Positions 26,704 through 37,267 of a stretch of 64,000 nucleotides of DNA are shown piece by piece. Within the stretch, counting starts at the first letter, position 1. Every line of letters begins with the position of its first letter. Source of the stretch: an uncultured Bacteroidia bacterium (GTDB lineage Bacteria; Bacteroidota; Bacteroidia; Bacteroidales; CAJPTX01); assembly GCA_947252645.1 (NCBI GenBank), contig CAMXWF010000003.1, forward strand, positions 100,103 through 164,102. The letters are read 5' to 3'. The notes under the pieces are model-generated. The model did no database searches, was not told the origin of the DNA, and saw only the letters and a list, made by a program, of their open reading frames with translations. A program made the position numbers and the translations under genes.

Positions 26704-29025
26704 ATGCACACGCATAACCGACTCTGGCTCCAGCTTCTCTACCTGCTCACCGCTACGGCAGGAGCCATCATGCTGGTGGTCTCGCTCCTCTTAGCCTCCA
26801 CCAACCACGAACGCCTACTGCGCGAATCCTATAGCAACATCCAGCTCACCGCCCGCTTGGCCTCCCAGGAGGTCTACCTCCACTTTGAGCGCTACCTGGC
26901 CAGCATGCAATCGCTGGCCGCGGCCTTCCAGACCTACTACCTGCGCCCCGGATCCGTGTGGCAGCGCGACTACCTTGAGGCCATGACGCAAGTGCTTGGG
27001 CAAAACCCCGACATGCTCTCCATATGGGACAGCTGGGAGTTCTACGCCATCAAACCCGGCTACTCCTTGCCCTACGGACGCCTGTCCAGGGCGGTATGGC
27101 GCGACTCGACCGGCGCACCCCAGCACGATGAAGCCAACCTGAGCCTCATGGGCGACCCAGAGCCCTACGCCAAGGCCAAGGCGCAGGGCGGCCCCATGCT
27201 CTGGGAGCCATACGTCGATGTCTCCTCCAACAACAGCAATCGAGGCCTCTACATGACGACCGTCTCGGCGCCCATCATGCACAACAACCGCTACGTGGGC
27301 CTAGTGGCCTGCGACCTCTCCCTCGACTGGCTCAACCATTTCCTCGACAGCATCACACCAACCCCCAACTGCACCAACTTCCTCCTCTCCAGCGACGCCC
27401 ACATCGTTGCCTGCCACAATTCCAACCTACAGCAGGAGGGGCTGGAGGCTATCTTCCCCAACGAAGACGTACGCAACAACATCCAGGAAAGCATCCTCCT
27501 AGGGCGAGAATACTCCTTCATCCACACCGACGCCGCAGGTAAGCGCTCCTACGTCTTCATCACCCCCATAGCCCAAAACCAACTCTTCGCCCCTTGGGCT
27601 ATGGGCATCATCGAGCCCCTCGCCACCGTCACCACGCAGGCCGACCGCGGACTCCTGACCGCCCTGATCGCGCTGATCATCTCCATCGCAATAACCGCCG
27701 CCTGCTTCGCCGCTATCCTCCGCAACAGGCTGCGAGCCATGACGCCCATCCACGAGGCCTGCACCCGACTGGCCAACGGTCAGCCCGCAGACAACATCCC
27801 GCTCAAGTTCCGCACCTCCAACGAACTCAAAAGCATCGGGAAGAGCCTCATGCAAATCAGCAAGCAGCAGGGCGAACTCGTCCAGCAGCTCCAAGAACTC
27901 AACGCAGACCTCACAAAACAGCCCCTCGGGAAGGAAGGGGACAACCCCATCGCCCAAGCCATCGGAGCCCTGAAGTCCTACATGCTCTCCGTGCAGAAAG
28001 AAAATCAGGAAAAACGCCTAGACGGCGAAATGAAAGCCTGGATCAACGAGGGCATCTCGCAATGTAGCCTCACCATCCGAAACAACGCCAACGACATTGA
28101 GACCCTCTGCGACCAGCTAACCCTGCAAATCACCCGCTACATCGGCGCCAACCAGGGCGCCTTTTACCTGCTCTGGCCACAGCAAGACCCCAAGGCCAGA
28201 CCTTGCTACAAGCTACAAACCGCCTTTGCTTGGGAACGGAAACGACACCTCCACGACGAGTTCCCCCTCGGCGTCGGCCTGGTAGGCGCCTGCGCCATGG
28301 AGCGACAGCCCCTCTTCGTCACCGACCTCCCCGCAGACTTCCCCAAAATCCCCACAGGAGTCGGCGACTCCGCTCCACGATGCGCCCTACTCATCCCGCT
28401 TATCCACAAGGACACCGTGATCGGCGTGCTGGAGTTCACCGCGGTGGACATCCTACCCCCAAGAACCAAAAACCTCCTCACCGAGCTGGCCCCCTCCATC
28501 GCCTCAAACATCGCAAGCGTAAAAGCCAATAGCCAAAACCACCAGCTCCTACAAAACGCCCTGAGCAACCAAGATAGACTCCAAAAGCTCAACCAGTCCA
28601 TATCGCAGCGCGTCAACGACCTAGAGGAGTTCTCAAGCCAGCTCAAAACACAGCTCCAGGAAAGCCGCCACGAAAACATCGTCCTGCACAATGCATTCTT
28701 CACCACGCAATACACCCCACGCGGCATCTTGACCGATGCCAGCGAAAACTACCTCACGCTGCTTAGAGTCCCCAAAGACGAAATCCTTGGCACCTACTTC
28801 TGCACCGACCTAGAGGTGCCTGGATGGACACGCCGACAATTCGATGAGTTCTGGTACAAAGTCATCAATAAGGGCCCACAAACCCTCGTGGTCTCCCTGG
28901 ATATCCACGATGATGCCCCCCTACAGCTGCTCGAACGCTATATCCCCTTCTACGACAACGAGAAGGTAATTTGCCGCGTAGTCAAGTTCTCCACGCTGCT
29001 CAACCAACCCAACACACTAACCTAA
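26704..29025 (+). CDS. membrane sensor with Cache-like, HAMP-like, GAF and PAS-like domains but no visible output domain
   Basis: A 773-residue protein from the ATG at 26704 (MHTHNRLWLQLLYLL). A first membrane helix spans about residues 8-30. A roughly 290-residue periplasmic part resembles a double Cache domain (MLSIWDSWEFYAIKPGY, WEPYVDVSSNN, YMTTVSAPI, GLVACDLSLDWLN). A second helix lies near residues 319-342, then a HAMP-like linker. A GAF domain at about 460-610 includes FPLGVGLVGACAMERQPLFVTDLP. A coiled coil and a PAS-like end (TDASENYLTLLRVPKDEILGTY) follow. I see no histidine kinase, GGDEF, SpoIIE or methyl-accepting signature, so the output is unknown. The next gene begins 7 bases downstream. 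Confidence 0.75.
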   Translation: MHTHNRLWLQLLYLLTATAGAIMLVVSLLLASTNHERLLRESYSNIQLTARLASQEVYLHFERYLASMQSLAAAFQTYYLRPGSVWQRDYLEAMTQVLGQNPDMLSIWDSWEFYAIKPGYSLPYGRLSRAVWRDSTGAPQHDEANLSLMGDPEPYAKAKAQGGPMLWEPYVDVSSNNSNRGLYMTTVSAPIMHNNRYVGLVACDLSLDWLNHFLDSITPTPNCTNFLLSSDAHIVACHNSNLQQEGLEAIFPNEDVRNNIQESILLGREYSFIHTDAAGKRSYVFITPIAQNQLFAPWAMGIIEPLATVTTQADRGLLTALIALIISIAITAACFAAILRNRLRAMTPIHEACTRLANGQPADNIPLKFRTSNELKSIGKSLMQISKQQGELVQQLQELNADLTKQPLGKEGDNPIAQAIGALKSYMLSVQKENQEKRLDGEMKAWINEGISQCSLTIRNNANDIETLCDQLTLQITRYIGANQGAFYLLWPQQDPKARPCYKLQTAFAWERKRHLHDEFPLGVGLVGACAMERQPLFVTDLPADFPKIPTGVGDSAPRCALLIPLIHKDTVIGVLEFTAVDILPPRTKNLLTELAPSIASNIASVKANSQNHQLLQNALSNQDRLQKLNQSISQRVNDLEEFSSQLKTQLQESRHENIVLHNAFFTTQYTPRGILTDASENYLTLLRVPKDEILGTYFCTDLEVPGWTRRQFDEFWYKVINKGPQTLVVSLDIHDDAPLQLLERYIPFYDNEKVICRVVKFSTLLNQPNTLT

Positions 29026-29032
29026 GCTCCCC

Positions 29033-30556
29033 ATGGGTACACTCCGTCTCAGGGCCCACGCGCAGCTTGCGCTCTTGCTCCTCAGCCTCGTGCTCTGGGC
29101 GGGGAAGGCTACGGCCCAAGCACCCCGCGAGAGCGTCCGCATCCTGGTGAGCAACCATATGGGCAAACCCACTGCCGTCTCCCTAGTCCTCATCAACAAT
29201 GCCCGTCACGAACGTCTCCTCGTAGAAGCCAACGAATACGGGCTCGCCTTCGCCACCCTGCTGCCAAACGTCCCCTACACCATCGCCACCGATGGCTTCA
29301 CGAACCTCGGGCAAATCACCGTGCCAAGTAAAAACAACGGCGACTACACCTACTACCTCAAGCTCCCCAAGCCCCAGCTCAAAAACCTCAACGCCACCCC
29401 AGGCAAAGGGCTAGTGCAGTTCACCTACATCAACAAGCTGGGAAAACCCGAAAAAAACATCTCCCTCAAGGCCACCAGCAATAGCGGGCACACCTACACG
29501 GCCAAAACCAACGACCAAGGCACTTGTCAGCTCACCCTGCCACTCAACAGCTCCTACACCTTCTCCGCGGGTGCCTACTCCAACTTCACCACACACACCT
29601 TCGCCGCGCTACCAGCCTTCCAAACGGCCACCATCACCCTGGAAGAGGCCAAAGAAATGGCCCGACGCAAAAAACTAGCCGAGGCAACTGCGCAGGCAAA
29701 AAAAGACATCTCCGCCCCAGCTAAGCGCCCCACCATGCGCAACCACAGGGACAGCGTCACGGGGGCCCGCAACGCCCTACAGTCCACGCTCAGAGGCAGC
29801 GTGCAGCTCTCCTACAGCATCCCTCCAAGGAGCAAAAACCACGGGCCAAAAGTCTCCAAACAAGTAGTCAACGGGGTCTACCTCCTACGGCAGGCCCTGC
29901 TGGAAGAACAACGCAAAAACCCCCTCCTACTCGACAACCCCCACCTAGCCATCATCCCGCCGCTCATGCGCAATAAATGGGACTCCATTGTCCTAGTCAT
30001 CGACATCACCTGCAGCATGGACCCCTACATCGAAGAGTACCTCCTCTGGAGCACCCTGGCCAATAACCACAAACGAACCCTGGGGAGCGTGTTCTTCAAC
30101 GATGGCGATGGGTGCGCCGACTCCCTAAAGCAACTCGGACACACCGGCGGCATACGACACGCCGCCCCCAACCTGCGCAGCATGGTCGACACCATGCTAG
30201 TGGGCGTTTCGTTCGGCTGCAGTGGCGACGCCGCAGAAAACGATGCAGAAGCCCTACTCTATGCCCAGACAATGTTCCCAGAGGCCCGCTCCATTGTCCT
30301 CATCGCCGACAACAGCAGCGCCGTACGAGACCTAGAACTCGCCGCTCTACTCCATAAACCCGTCCACATCCTCCTATGCGACACTAGACCCCATCCAGAA
30401 CCAAACCCCGACTACGTCACCATCGCCTTCCTCACCAACGGATCACTCCACCTGCTCGGCGAAGACCTAGAAGTCAGGAAGAAAAACCTCAATGACAACG
30501 ACCTCCTCCTCGGGCGTTGGGCCTACAAGTGGACCAAAGACCACTTCACCCGTTAG
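29033..30556 (+). CDS. secreted protein with von Willebrand A-like C-terminal domain
   Basis: A 507-residue protein with a signal peptide (LALLLLSLVLWAGKATAQA). The middle (about residues 40-210) resembles two carboxypeptidase-regulatory or Ig-like folds (SNHMGKPTAVSLVLIN, YINKLGKPEKNISLKATS). The C-terminal part resembles a VWA domain: SIVLVIDITCSMDPYIEEYL holds a MIDAS-like motif D-x-T-x-S-M, followed by FGCSGDAAENDAEALLYA and SIVLIADNSSAVRDLE. The classic motif is DxSxS, so metal binding is uncertain. It lies directly after the sensor, suggesting a linked envelope function. I do not recognise a named family. Confidence 0.65.
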   Translation: MGTLRLRAHAQLALLLLSLVLWAGKATAQAPRESVRILVSNHMGKPTAVSLVLINNARHERLLVEANEYGLAFATLLPNVPYTIATDGFTNLGQITVPSKNNGDYTYYLKLPKPQLKNLNATPGKGLVQFTYINKLGKPEKNISLKATSNSGHTYTAKTNDQGTCQLTLPLNSSYTFSAGAYSNFTTHTFAALPAFQTATITLEEAKEMARRKKLAEATAQAKKDISAPAKRPTMRNHRDSVTGARNALQSTLRGSVQLSYSIPPRSKNHGPKVSKQVVNGVYLLRQALLEEQRKNPLLLDNPHLAIIPPLMRNKWDSIVLVIDITCSMDPYIEEYLLWSTLANNHKRTLGSVFFNDGDGCADSLKQLGHTGGIRHAAPNLRSMVDTMLVGVSFGCSGDAAENDAEALLYAQTMFPEARSIVLIADNSSAVRDLELAALLHKPVHILLCDTRPHPEPNPDYVTIAFLTNGSLHLLGEDLEVRKKNLNDNDLLLGRWAYKWTKDHFTR

Positions 30557-30581
30557 CACCATACCCTACTCACAACTTACC

Positions 30582-31286
30582 GTGCCTCCCTCGCTCGTCG
30601 ATTACATACCCCTGCCCTGGCGCCCCATCATCTGCCAACCGCAGCTCTTGCCCTCCCTGCACCACCTCCAGGATGCCCTCAATGCCTTCGCACTACAGGG
30701 GGGCCACTTCCTCCCCGCGCCCCAATGCATCTTCAGAGCCCTAGAGCTCACCCCACCACAAAACGTGAAAGTCCTCATACTCGGACAAGACCCCTACCCC
30801 AACCCCAACTGCGCCACCGGGCTCGCCTTCAGCGTCCCCTCCAGCACACCACTCCCCCCATCGCTACGCAACATCTACGCCGAGCTGGAAAGCGATCTAC
30901 AGTGCCCTCCCCCCACCAACGGCAACCTAGAACCCTGGAGCGCCCAGGGTGTCCTACTACTCAACACCAGCCTCACCGTGCAGGCCGGCAGGCCCGCCTC
31001 GCATAGCCAGCTCGGCTGGCAGAACATCACCACCCCCATCGTGGCCTACCTGGGTCAGCACATCCGCCCTCTTGTGGCCATCCTCTGGGGCCGCTACGCC
31101 CAGGCCTACGCCCCCTACCTACAGGGAAACCATACCCTCATCCTCGCCGCACCACACCCCTCCCCGCTCTCAGCCCACAGGGGCTTCTTCGGCTCAAAGC
31201 CCTTCTCCCGCACCAACAACTTCCTGGCCGCCCACGGGCAAAAAAACATCCTCTGGTCGCCCTACATGCACAACAACCAACCCTAA
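30582..31286 (+). CDS. ung: uracil-DNA glycosylase, family 1
   Basis: Recognised from VLILGQDPYPNPNCATGLAFSV, cut here as GQDPY with the catalytic Asp, VLLLNTSLTVQAG, PLVAILWGRYAQAY and HPSPLSAHRGFFG with the catalytic His. The start is uncertain. An ATG at 30492 would give 264 residues, but its first 30 residues merely shadow the upstream gene. GTG at 30582 gives 234 residues, near the usual 220-230. The residue after GQDPY is Pro where most family members have His. The enzyme excises uracil from DNA for base-excision repair. Confidence 0.9.
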   Translation: MPPSLVDYIPLPWRPIICQPQLLPSLHHLQDALNAFALQGGHFLPAPQCIFRALELTPPQNVKVLILGQDPYPNPNCATGLAFSVPSSTPLPPSLRNIYAELESDLQCPPPTNGNLEPWSAQGVLLLNTSLTVQAGRPASHSQLGWQNITTPIVAYLGQHIRPLVAILWGRYAQAYAPYLQGNHTLILAAPHPSPLSAHRGFFGSKPFSRTNNFLAAHGQKNILWSPYMHNNQP

Positions 31287-31303
31287 CCCTACACCCAGGC
31301 ACC

Positions 31304-32430
<1,127 letters not shown>

Positions 32431-32434
<4 letters not shown>

Positions 32435-33522
32435 AGCTTCACCTGCTCAGAATCCTCGACTGGTACATCATCCGTAAGTTCCTCACCACCTTCTTCTTCG
32501 CCATCATCATGATCTTGGCCATCTGCGTCGTCTTCGACTTCGCCGAAAAGGTCGACGACTTCATGTACAGCGGCGCCACCACCCACCAAATCGTCTTTGA
32601 CTACTATGCCAACTTCATCCCCTACTTCGGCAATCTCTTCGCCCCGCTCTTCATCTTCATCTCCGTCATCTTCTTCACCTATAAGCTCACCACTCACTCC
32701 GAAACCATCGCCCTCTTCGCCTCCGGCATGAGCTTCTGGCGACTCCTGCTCCCCTACATGCTCACCGCCGCACTCCTATTCGCCCTCTCCTTCTGGGGCG
32801 CCAACTTCATCATCCCTAAAGCCAACGCCACCAGGCTAAAATTCGAAAACACCTACGTCCGCGCGCAGCACTACCTCGCCACCAACAACGTCCACAAGCA
32901 GATGCGACCAGGACTCTTCGTCTACATAGAAAATTACGACCCCAGCAATAAAATCGCCTACCGATTCTCCCTCGAACGCTACGAGCAGCGTAAGCTCAAA
33001 AGCAAACTCATCGCCGACTACGCCCAATGGGACTCCATCGCCCAAAAATGGCACCTCAACCAATTCTTCATCCGACACCTGCGCCAAGACCACGACTCCC
33101 TCGTGCGCGGAAACAACGCCGACACCTCCTGCTTCCTCCGCCCAGAAGACCTCACCCTCACCGAGCTCAACGCCCAAACCCTCGACCGCCACGAACTCAA
33201 GCTCTACATTGAAAACCAAAGACTCCAAGGCTCTACCAACATCAACAGCAGCCTCGTAGAGCTCTATAGCCGCACCTCCGTCCCATTCTCCATCTTCATC
33301 CTCACCATCATCGGCCTGGCCGTCTCCACTCGCAAACAACGAAGCGGCATGGGAATCCAAATCTCCATCGGCCTCATCCTCAGCTTCTCCTACATCCTCT
33401 TCCAGCGCTTCAGCAACATGTTCGCCATCAACGGCTCCCTCTCTCCGCTACTGGCCGCCTGGCTGCCAAACATCATCTACGCTGCTATCGCCCTAGTCAT
33501 GATGCGACTTGCCACTAAATAG
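32431..33522 (+). CDS. LptF/LptG family lipopolysaccharide export permease
   Basis: A 363-residue YjgP/YjgQ permease. Membrane helices lie near residues 13-35, 62-80 and 100-118 at the N-terminus and three more in the last 100 residues, with a periplasmic beta-jellyroll region between. Typical features are the opening LDWYIIRKFLTTFFFAI and late RTSVPFSIFILTIIGLAVS. The permease dimer works with the LptB ATPase to extract lipopolysaccharide from the inner membrane toward LptD. Whether it is the F or G subunit cannot be settled from this sequence. Its ATG overlaps the tgt stop. Confidence 0.9.
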
Positions 33523-33532
33523 CCCAACAACA

Positions 33533-33564
33533 TTTGGCCAGACAAGAAAAACATCCTACCTTTG
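33533..33564 (+). promoter_or_regulatory. promoter for tRNA-Phe (TTTG N20 TACCTTTG)
   Basis: TTTG at 33533-33536 and TACCTTTG at 33557-33564 have the ideal 20-base spacing; the -7 box ends 32 bases before the tRNA. Confidence 0.8.
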
Positions 33565-33596
33565 CCCCAGCAATGCTGGGTAGGCGTTGCGGGGCA

Positions 33597-33669
33597 GGTG
33601 CCATAGCTCAGATGGTAGAGCAAAGGACTGAAAATCCTTGTGTCCCCGGTTCGATTCCTGGTGGCACCA
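33597..33669 (+). tRNA. tRNA-Phe (anticodon GAA)
   Basis: A 73-base cloverleaf. Acceptor arms GGTGCCA / TGGCACC with discriminator A, D arm GCTC/GAGC, anticodon stem AAGGA/TCCTT with loop CTGAAAA, and T loop TTCGATT. The T stem CCCGG/CCTGG contains one C-T mismatch (position 51-63). CCA is not encoded. A terminator follows directly. Confidence 0.97.
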
Positions 33670-33675
33670 CGTGCA

Positions 33676-33717
33676 GCAGGTGGCCTCTCACGCATGAGAG
33701 GCCACCTGCTTTTTTTA
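33676..33717 (+). terminator. terminator after tRNA-Phe
   Basis: GCAGGTGGCCTCTCA pairs perfectly with TGAGAGGCCACCTGC around a CGCA loop, followed by TTTTTTTATTT. Confidence 0.95.
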
Positions 33718-33732
33718 TTTGGAGTGCAAGCC

Positions 33733-35451
33733 ATGGCTAGCAACAACGCCCCCCTACCCATAAAACCAAGCACCCACAGAGTGCCTATCCTTAGGGCACA
33801 GTCCCCTGCGCTGCTCGCTGCGCTTTTGCTCGTGGCCCTCGCCCTGGGTGGCTGCATCAAGAAGGAGATGTTCAAAGATGTCCGCCTGCGCAACGCCCTG
33901 CCCGAGCTGGTACTCCCCATTGCAAGCGACACCATCTGGCCCAGCCGAATCCTCAAACCCGGACTCTACGGCTACGACGAACAAGGCACCCTGTGCGCCA
34001 TCAACAAGATCGAGCTTAGTCTACCCGTCGCCCTTTTCACCAACAACCACATTGCCCCCTCGCTCGAAGGCATCTCCATCAGCTGCTCCACACCAGACAA
34101 CAAACAAGGCTTCTACGGACTCCTCCCCATCAGCCAGGCTCTGCAAAGCATCACCTTCTCCAGACTCTCGCTCCAGGTCTCCCCGCTACGCAGCGGTGCC
34201 TCCACCATCTCCCTCGGCGGACAAACGGTAGCCGTCGGGCAGTCTACCCTCGACACCATCACCTTCCAGTGCTCCACCGTGGTGGAGAACGGCATAAAAA
34301 ACGTAAAACTATACGCCAGCGAACCCTGTACTGTCAGCTTCTCCAAATACGCTGAGGCCCTCTTCGCCATCGAAAAAACCACCGCACTGCCCCAGAGACT
34401 CTTCTCCATCTCAGAACTCAAACTACCCATCGACTTCTTCGACGATAAGCTCTACGCCAACTTCCTGCTCGATCATGGCGAGCTGCGTTGCGTGGTTCGG
34501 CGGCATGGCCTGCTCCGACGGATCGGTCTCCGCATGGCTTTCTTCAACGTCAATACGCACACCCAGCAAGTACCTAACGACTTCGACGGTTCGCAAGAAC
34601 CTTACCTGCTACTCTCCACACCGCTCTCCTCGAACCCCAACGTCAACGACCCCCTCAAGATAGGATTCAACACCAACTCCACCGCCCCCTCCAAACTCTG
34701 CTATTCAATCATACCCCCCACGCACGACGACTCCATCGTCCTCTCCGCCAACACACACAATAGCAACTTCGCGCAGGCCATTCAGCATGGCCCCAACAGC
34801 ATCTCCTTCGGAAGCATTCGCTTCTACTCTCTAGCCCCACAGGGCCCAAACAACGTGGTGCTCTGCTACACACGCGGAAGCGCAACCAACGGACTACCCG
34901 ATATGGTAGATGTATCACTCTGCGCACGCATACCCGTCCAGGGCCAAATCAACAGTATCCTCTACGCCAACAACCTCAACGTGAGCCTAACCCCAGACCT
35001 AAGCAACGAAAACTACCAGCCCACCCCAAAAGACAAAATCACCATCTTCCTACAATTCATCAATAGCACACCACTTAACGCCCACCTCTACGCCGCGCTC
35101 CTAAAGACCGATAACTCCTCTAGCGCCCTGAGCCCCCTAAACTTCGGACAAGACCAAAGCCTCCACGAACTCTGCCCCTACTTCAGCAACCTCTGCCCAC
35201 AAATACTCACGCAGGCTGCGCTAGCCGCCAACAACGACAGCGAAGAAACCAACAACTCTAGCCGACACACCCTCTCCCTCTCCATGTCCTACGAAGAATA
35301 CCAAAAACTGGCCAAAGAAACAGCCAAGATCCAACTCCTATACCACTTCAGTAGCCCAAACGGACAAAAGGTAAGGATCAAAAAGGGCGACAAGCTCATC
35401 GTAAGGCTTGGACTAGGAGTCCAGCTAGATACGCAAAAAGTAAAGCCATAA
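33733..35451 (+). CDS. large outer-membrane lipoprotein of unknown function
   Basis: A 572-residue protein from the ATG at 33733; an earlier in-frame ATG lies inside the tRNA and is rejected. The N-terminus has a lipobox, LLVALALGGC, giving an acylated Cys near residue 40. The rest is beta-rich with repeated Ser/Thr/Asn-rich stretches, and I recognise no domain. The following DUF5723 gene starts 13 bases on, suggesting an operon and a joint surface or periplasmic role. Sense-strand composition is markedly C-rich, as in neighbouring genes. Confidence 0.7.
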   Translation: MASNNAPLPIKPSTHRVPILRAQSPALLAALLLVALALGGCIKKEMFKDVRLRNALPELVLPIASDTIWPSRILKPGLYGYDEQGTLCAINKIELSLPVALFTNNHIAPSLEGISISCSTPDNKQGFYGLLPISQALQSITFSRLSLQVSPLRSGASTISLGGQTVAVGQSTLDTITFQCSTVVENGIKNVKLYASEPCTVSFSKYAEALFAIEKTTALPQRLFSISELKLPIDFFDDKLYANFLLDHGELRCVVRRHGLLRRIGLRMAFFNVNTHTQQVPNDFDGSQEPYLLLSTPLSSNPNVNDPLKIGFNTNSTAPSKLCYSIIPPTHDDSIVLSANTHNSNFAQAIQHGPNSISFGSIRFYSLAPQGPNNVVLCYTRGSATNGLPDMVDVSLCARIPVQGQINSILYANNLNVSLTPDLSNENYQPTPKDKITIFLQFINSTPLNAHLYAALLKTDNSSSALSPLNFGQDQSLHELCPYFSNLCPQILTQAALAANNDSEETNNSSRHTLSLSMSYEEYQKLAKETAKIQLLYHFSSPNGQKVRIKKGDKLIVRLGLGVQLDTQKVKP

Positions 35452-35464
35452 TCCCCTCGCCACC

Positions 35465-36946
35465 TTGAATTCACCACGTCTCCCCCTTGCCCTACTCCTA
35501 CTCCTCACGCTGCTCACAGGCCTGAGCCAACGGACTCTCGCGCAGGCCCAGATGCTCCTACCCTACCACGACCGACTCTTCCAGGCCACCTGGGCCAACC
35601 CCGCCGCACGACCCACCAAGCGCTTCAGCTTTGGCCTACCGATCATCGCCTCCGTCGAGGCCGGACTCATCAACAACGGCTTCACCCTACAACGCGTCAG
35701 CTCCTACGAAGACAGCATCCTCTACATCGACGCAAAAAAACTCGAAAAAAGCCTCTTCCAAAACAACCACCTCTACCTCGAGGCCGAAACCGACCTCCTA
35801 CACTTCCGCATGGCCTGGAGCGACTTCTACTTCTGGATCGCCCTGCGCACCAGGGCCGAAGTCGCCCTGCGCTATAGCCGCGACATCGTCTCTCTCATCG
35901 CCAATGGCAATAAGTCCTTCGTAGGAAAGCCCATGAAGCTCTCCAAAATGGCCTTCGATGCCCGCATATACCAAGAACTCACCCTCGGGGCCTCACGCAT
36001 CGACGAGAACATGGCCTACGGCGCCCGAATAAGCCTACTGGCCGGCGTGGCCGCAGCGCACTCCAGCATCAAAGAACTCTCCCTCTCCATCGACGACAAC
36101 CAAGGTAACCTCTTCGCGCACCACCTAATTGCCCAGGGTCGCATACACTCCTCAAACTGCCCAAGTGACCGCAATGGCCTCCCCGACCTAGCGCAACTCG
36201 CTGAACCCGAATACCTCAAAAAACTAAACTGGTTCAACCTCAAAAACCCCGGATGCGCCCTCGCCGGCGCCTTCTCATACAAGCTCCTCGAAAACCTCGA
36301 ACTCTCGGCCGCCATCACAGACCTAGGCCTCATCTACTGGTCCGACAGACTCACCACCTACAAGGCCAAACAAGACGAAGTCGTTGTCGACGTACTCATC
36401 GACGACATCCAGAAAGCGTTCAAAACGAAAAAATTCAACCTCGACTCCCTCACCAGGGAACTCCGAAACATGGCCACCCTCGACACCGCAAAACTCCAAC
36501 ACGGCGAAACCTTCCTCACTTGGCTCAACCCTAAAATCTACCTCTTGGCCCGTTACAAACTCTGGCAACACTCCACCCTCGGCGCCTGCATCGCCGGCAC
36601 GCTCAACCAAAACTACTTCTACCCTGCTCTCTCCCTCTCCTTCCAGCAAGACTACAGCCAATGGCTCTCCGTACAGGTCGCCTGGAGCTACAACCAGCGC
36701 TCCTTCCTCAACCTCGGCCTCGCGCTACTCATCACCCCGGGCCCCATCCAGCTCTACGCCATCACCGACAACCTGGTCGCTTTCTTCGCGCCCCACATCT
36801 CCAGAGCTACTAACCTTAGAGTAGGCCTCAACCTCGCCTTCAACTCCTTCAGCCTCTTCCACTCCATCTCGGAAAACTCCTCGCGAAGGAATGCCAGTCG
36901 CTGCCCAGCCTACGGGAATATCTACCAGCCAAGCTACAAGCGATAA
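35465..36946 (+). CDS. DUF5723 family outer-membrane beta-barrel protein
   Basis: A 493-residue protein read from a TTG at 35465, the only start near the hydrophobic signal peptide (LPLALLLLLTLLTGLSQRTLAQA). Family features: WANPAARPTKRFSFGLPIIAS near the N-terminus, LRTRAEVALRYSRDIVSLI, ELTLGASRIDENMAYGARIS and alternating beta-strand patterns to the end. Members are predicted outer-membrane barrels of unknown function. It is paired with the upstream lipoprotein, and the two may form an exported complex (inference). Confidence 0.75.
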   Translation: MNSPRLPLALLLLLTLLTGLSQRTLAQAQMLLPYHDRLFQATWANPAARPTKRFSFGLPIIASVEAGLINNGFTLQRVSSYEDSILYIDAKKLEKSLFQNNHLYLEAETDLLHFRMAWSDFYFWIALRTRAEVALRYSRDIVSLIANGNKSFVGKPMKLSKMAFDARIYQELTLGASRIDENMAYGARISLLAGVAAAHSSIKELSLSIDDNQGNLFAHHLIAQGRIHSSNCPSDRNGLPDLAQLAEPEYLKKLNWFNLKNPGCALAGAFSYKLLENLELSAAITDLGLIYWSDRLTTYKAKQDEVVVDVLIDDIQKAFKTKKFNLDSLTRELRNMATLDTAKLQHGETFLTWLNPKIYLLARYKLWQHSTLGACIAGTLNQNYFYPALSLSFQQDYSQWLSVQVAWSYNQRSFLNLGLALLITPGPIQLYAITDNLVAFFAPHISRATNLRVGLNLAFNSFSLFHSISENSSRRNASRCPAYGNIYQPSYKR

Positions 36947-36949
36947 AAC

Positions 36950-37047
36950 AGAGCAGAGAGCAGAGTTGAAAGCCTGAGTGCAGTTGGCGGAGTACAGAGT
37001 ACAGAGGAGGCCAGAGCAAAGAGCAGAGTACAGAGAGCAGAGAGTAG
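36950..37047. repeat. degenerate heptamer repeats, left side of restriction island 2
   Basis: A run of related 7-mers (TACAGAG twice in tandem near 37001-37014, plus GCAGAGA, GCAAAGA and TGCAGTT variants) begins just after the DUF5723 stop. The unit is the reverse complement of CTCTGTA, so the array is inverted relative to the one at 40435-40469. Confidence 0.75.
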
Positions 37048-37101
37048 GGTGCATTTCAACCCGAAGCCGAGTGGGTGAGCCTGCGGGGAGCTACACGCTG
37101 G

Positions 37102-37160
37102 CTGTTCGGCATCTGGTAGGGCCGGGGCTACCCCGGTTTTGCGGGGTTTCTCTCTCCTAC
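37102..37160 (+). repeat. direct repeat A, upstream of methylase 2
   Basis: Contains CTGTTCG and then GGGGCTACCCCGGTTTTGCG followed by GGGTTTCTCTCTCC. The same order occurs with few changes at 38772-38816, beyond methylase 2, so the two copies flank that gene. Confidence 0.7.
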
Positions 37161-37237
37161 CGCAAGACCCACGGGAGCCCTTTCCGCCTCGGGGTGAAAG
37201 TGGAATCTACCCCCGGTTAGCTTTGCGCCCAAACGGC

Positions 37238-37245
37238 TAACTTTG
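37238..37245 (+). promoter_or_regulatory. -7 box (TAACTTTG) for methylase 2
   Basis: TAACTTTG ends one base before an ATG at 37247, so transcription should start beyond that ATG. This favours the ATG at 37268 as translation start. A second box-like TAGCTTTG lies at 37218-37225. Confidence 0.65.
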
Positions 37246-37267
37246 CATGGGTAAAATAGCTAAGGCA

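Noticed and set aside
33640..33732. Lipoprotein start at the ATG 33640
   Set aside because: That ATG lies within tRNA-Phe and before its terminator; the lipobox fits the ATG at 33733.
36950..37047. CRISPR array
   Set aside because: The repeats are degenerate 7-mers without regular spacers, and no cas genes are present in the window.
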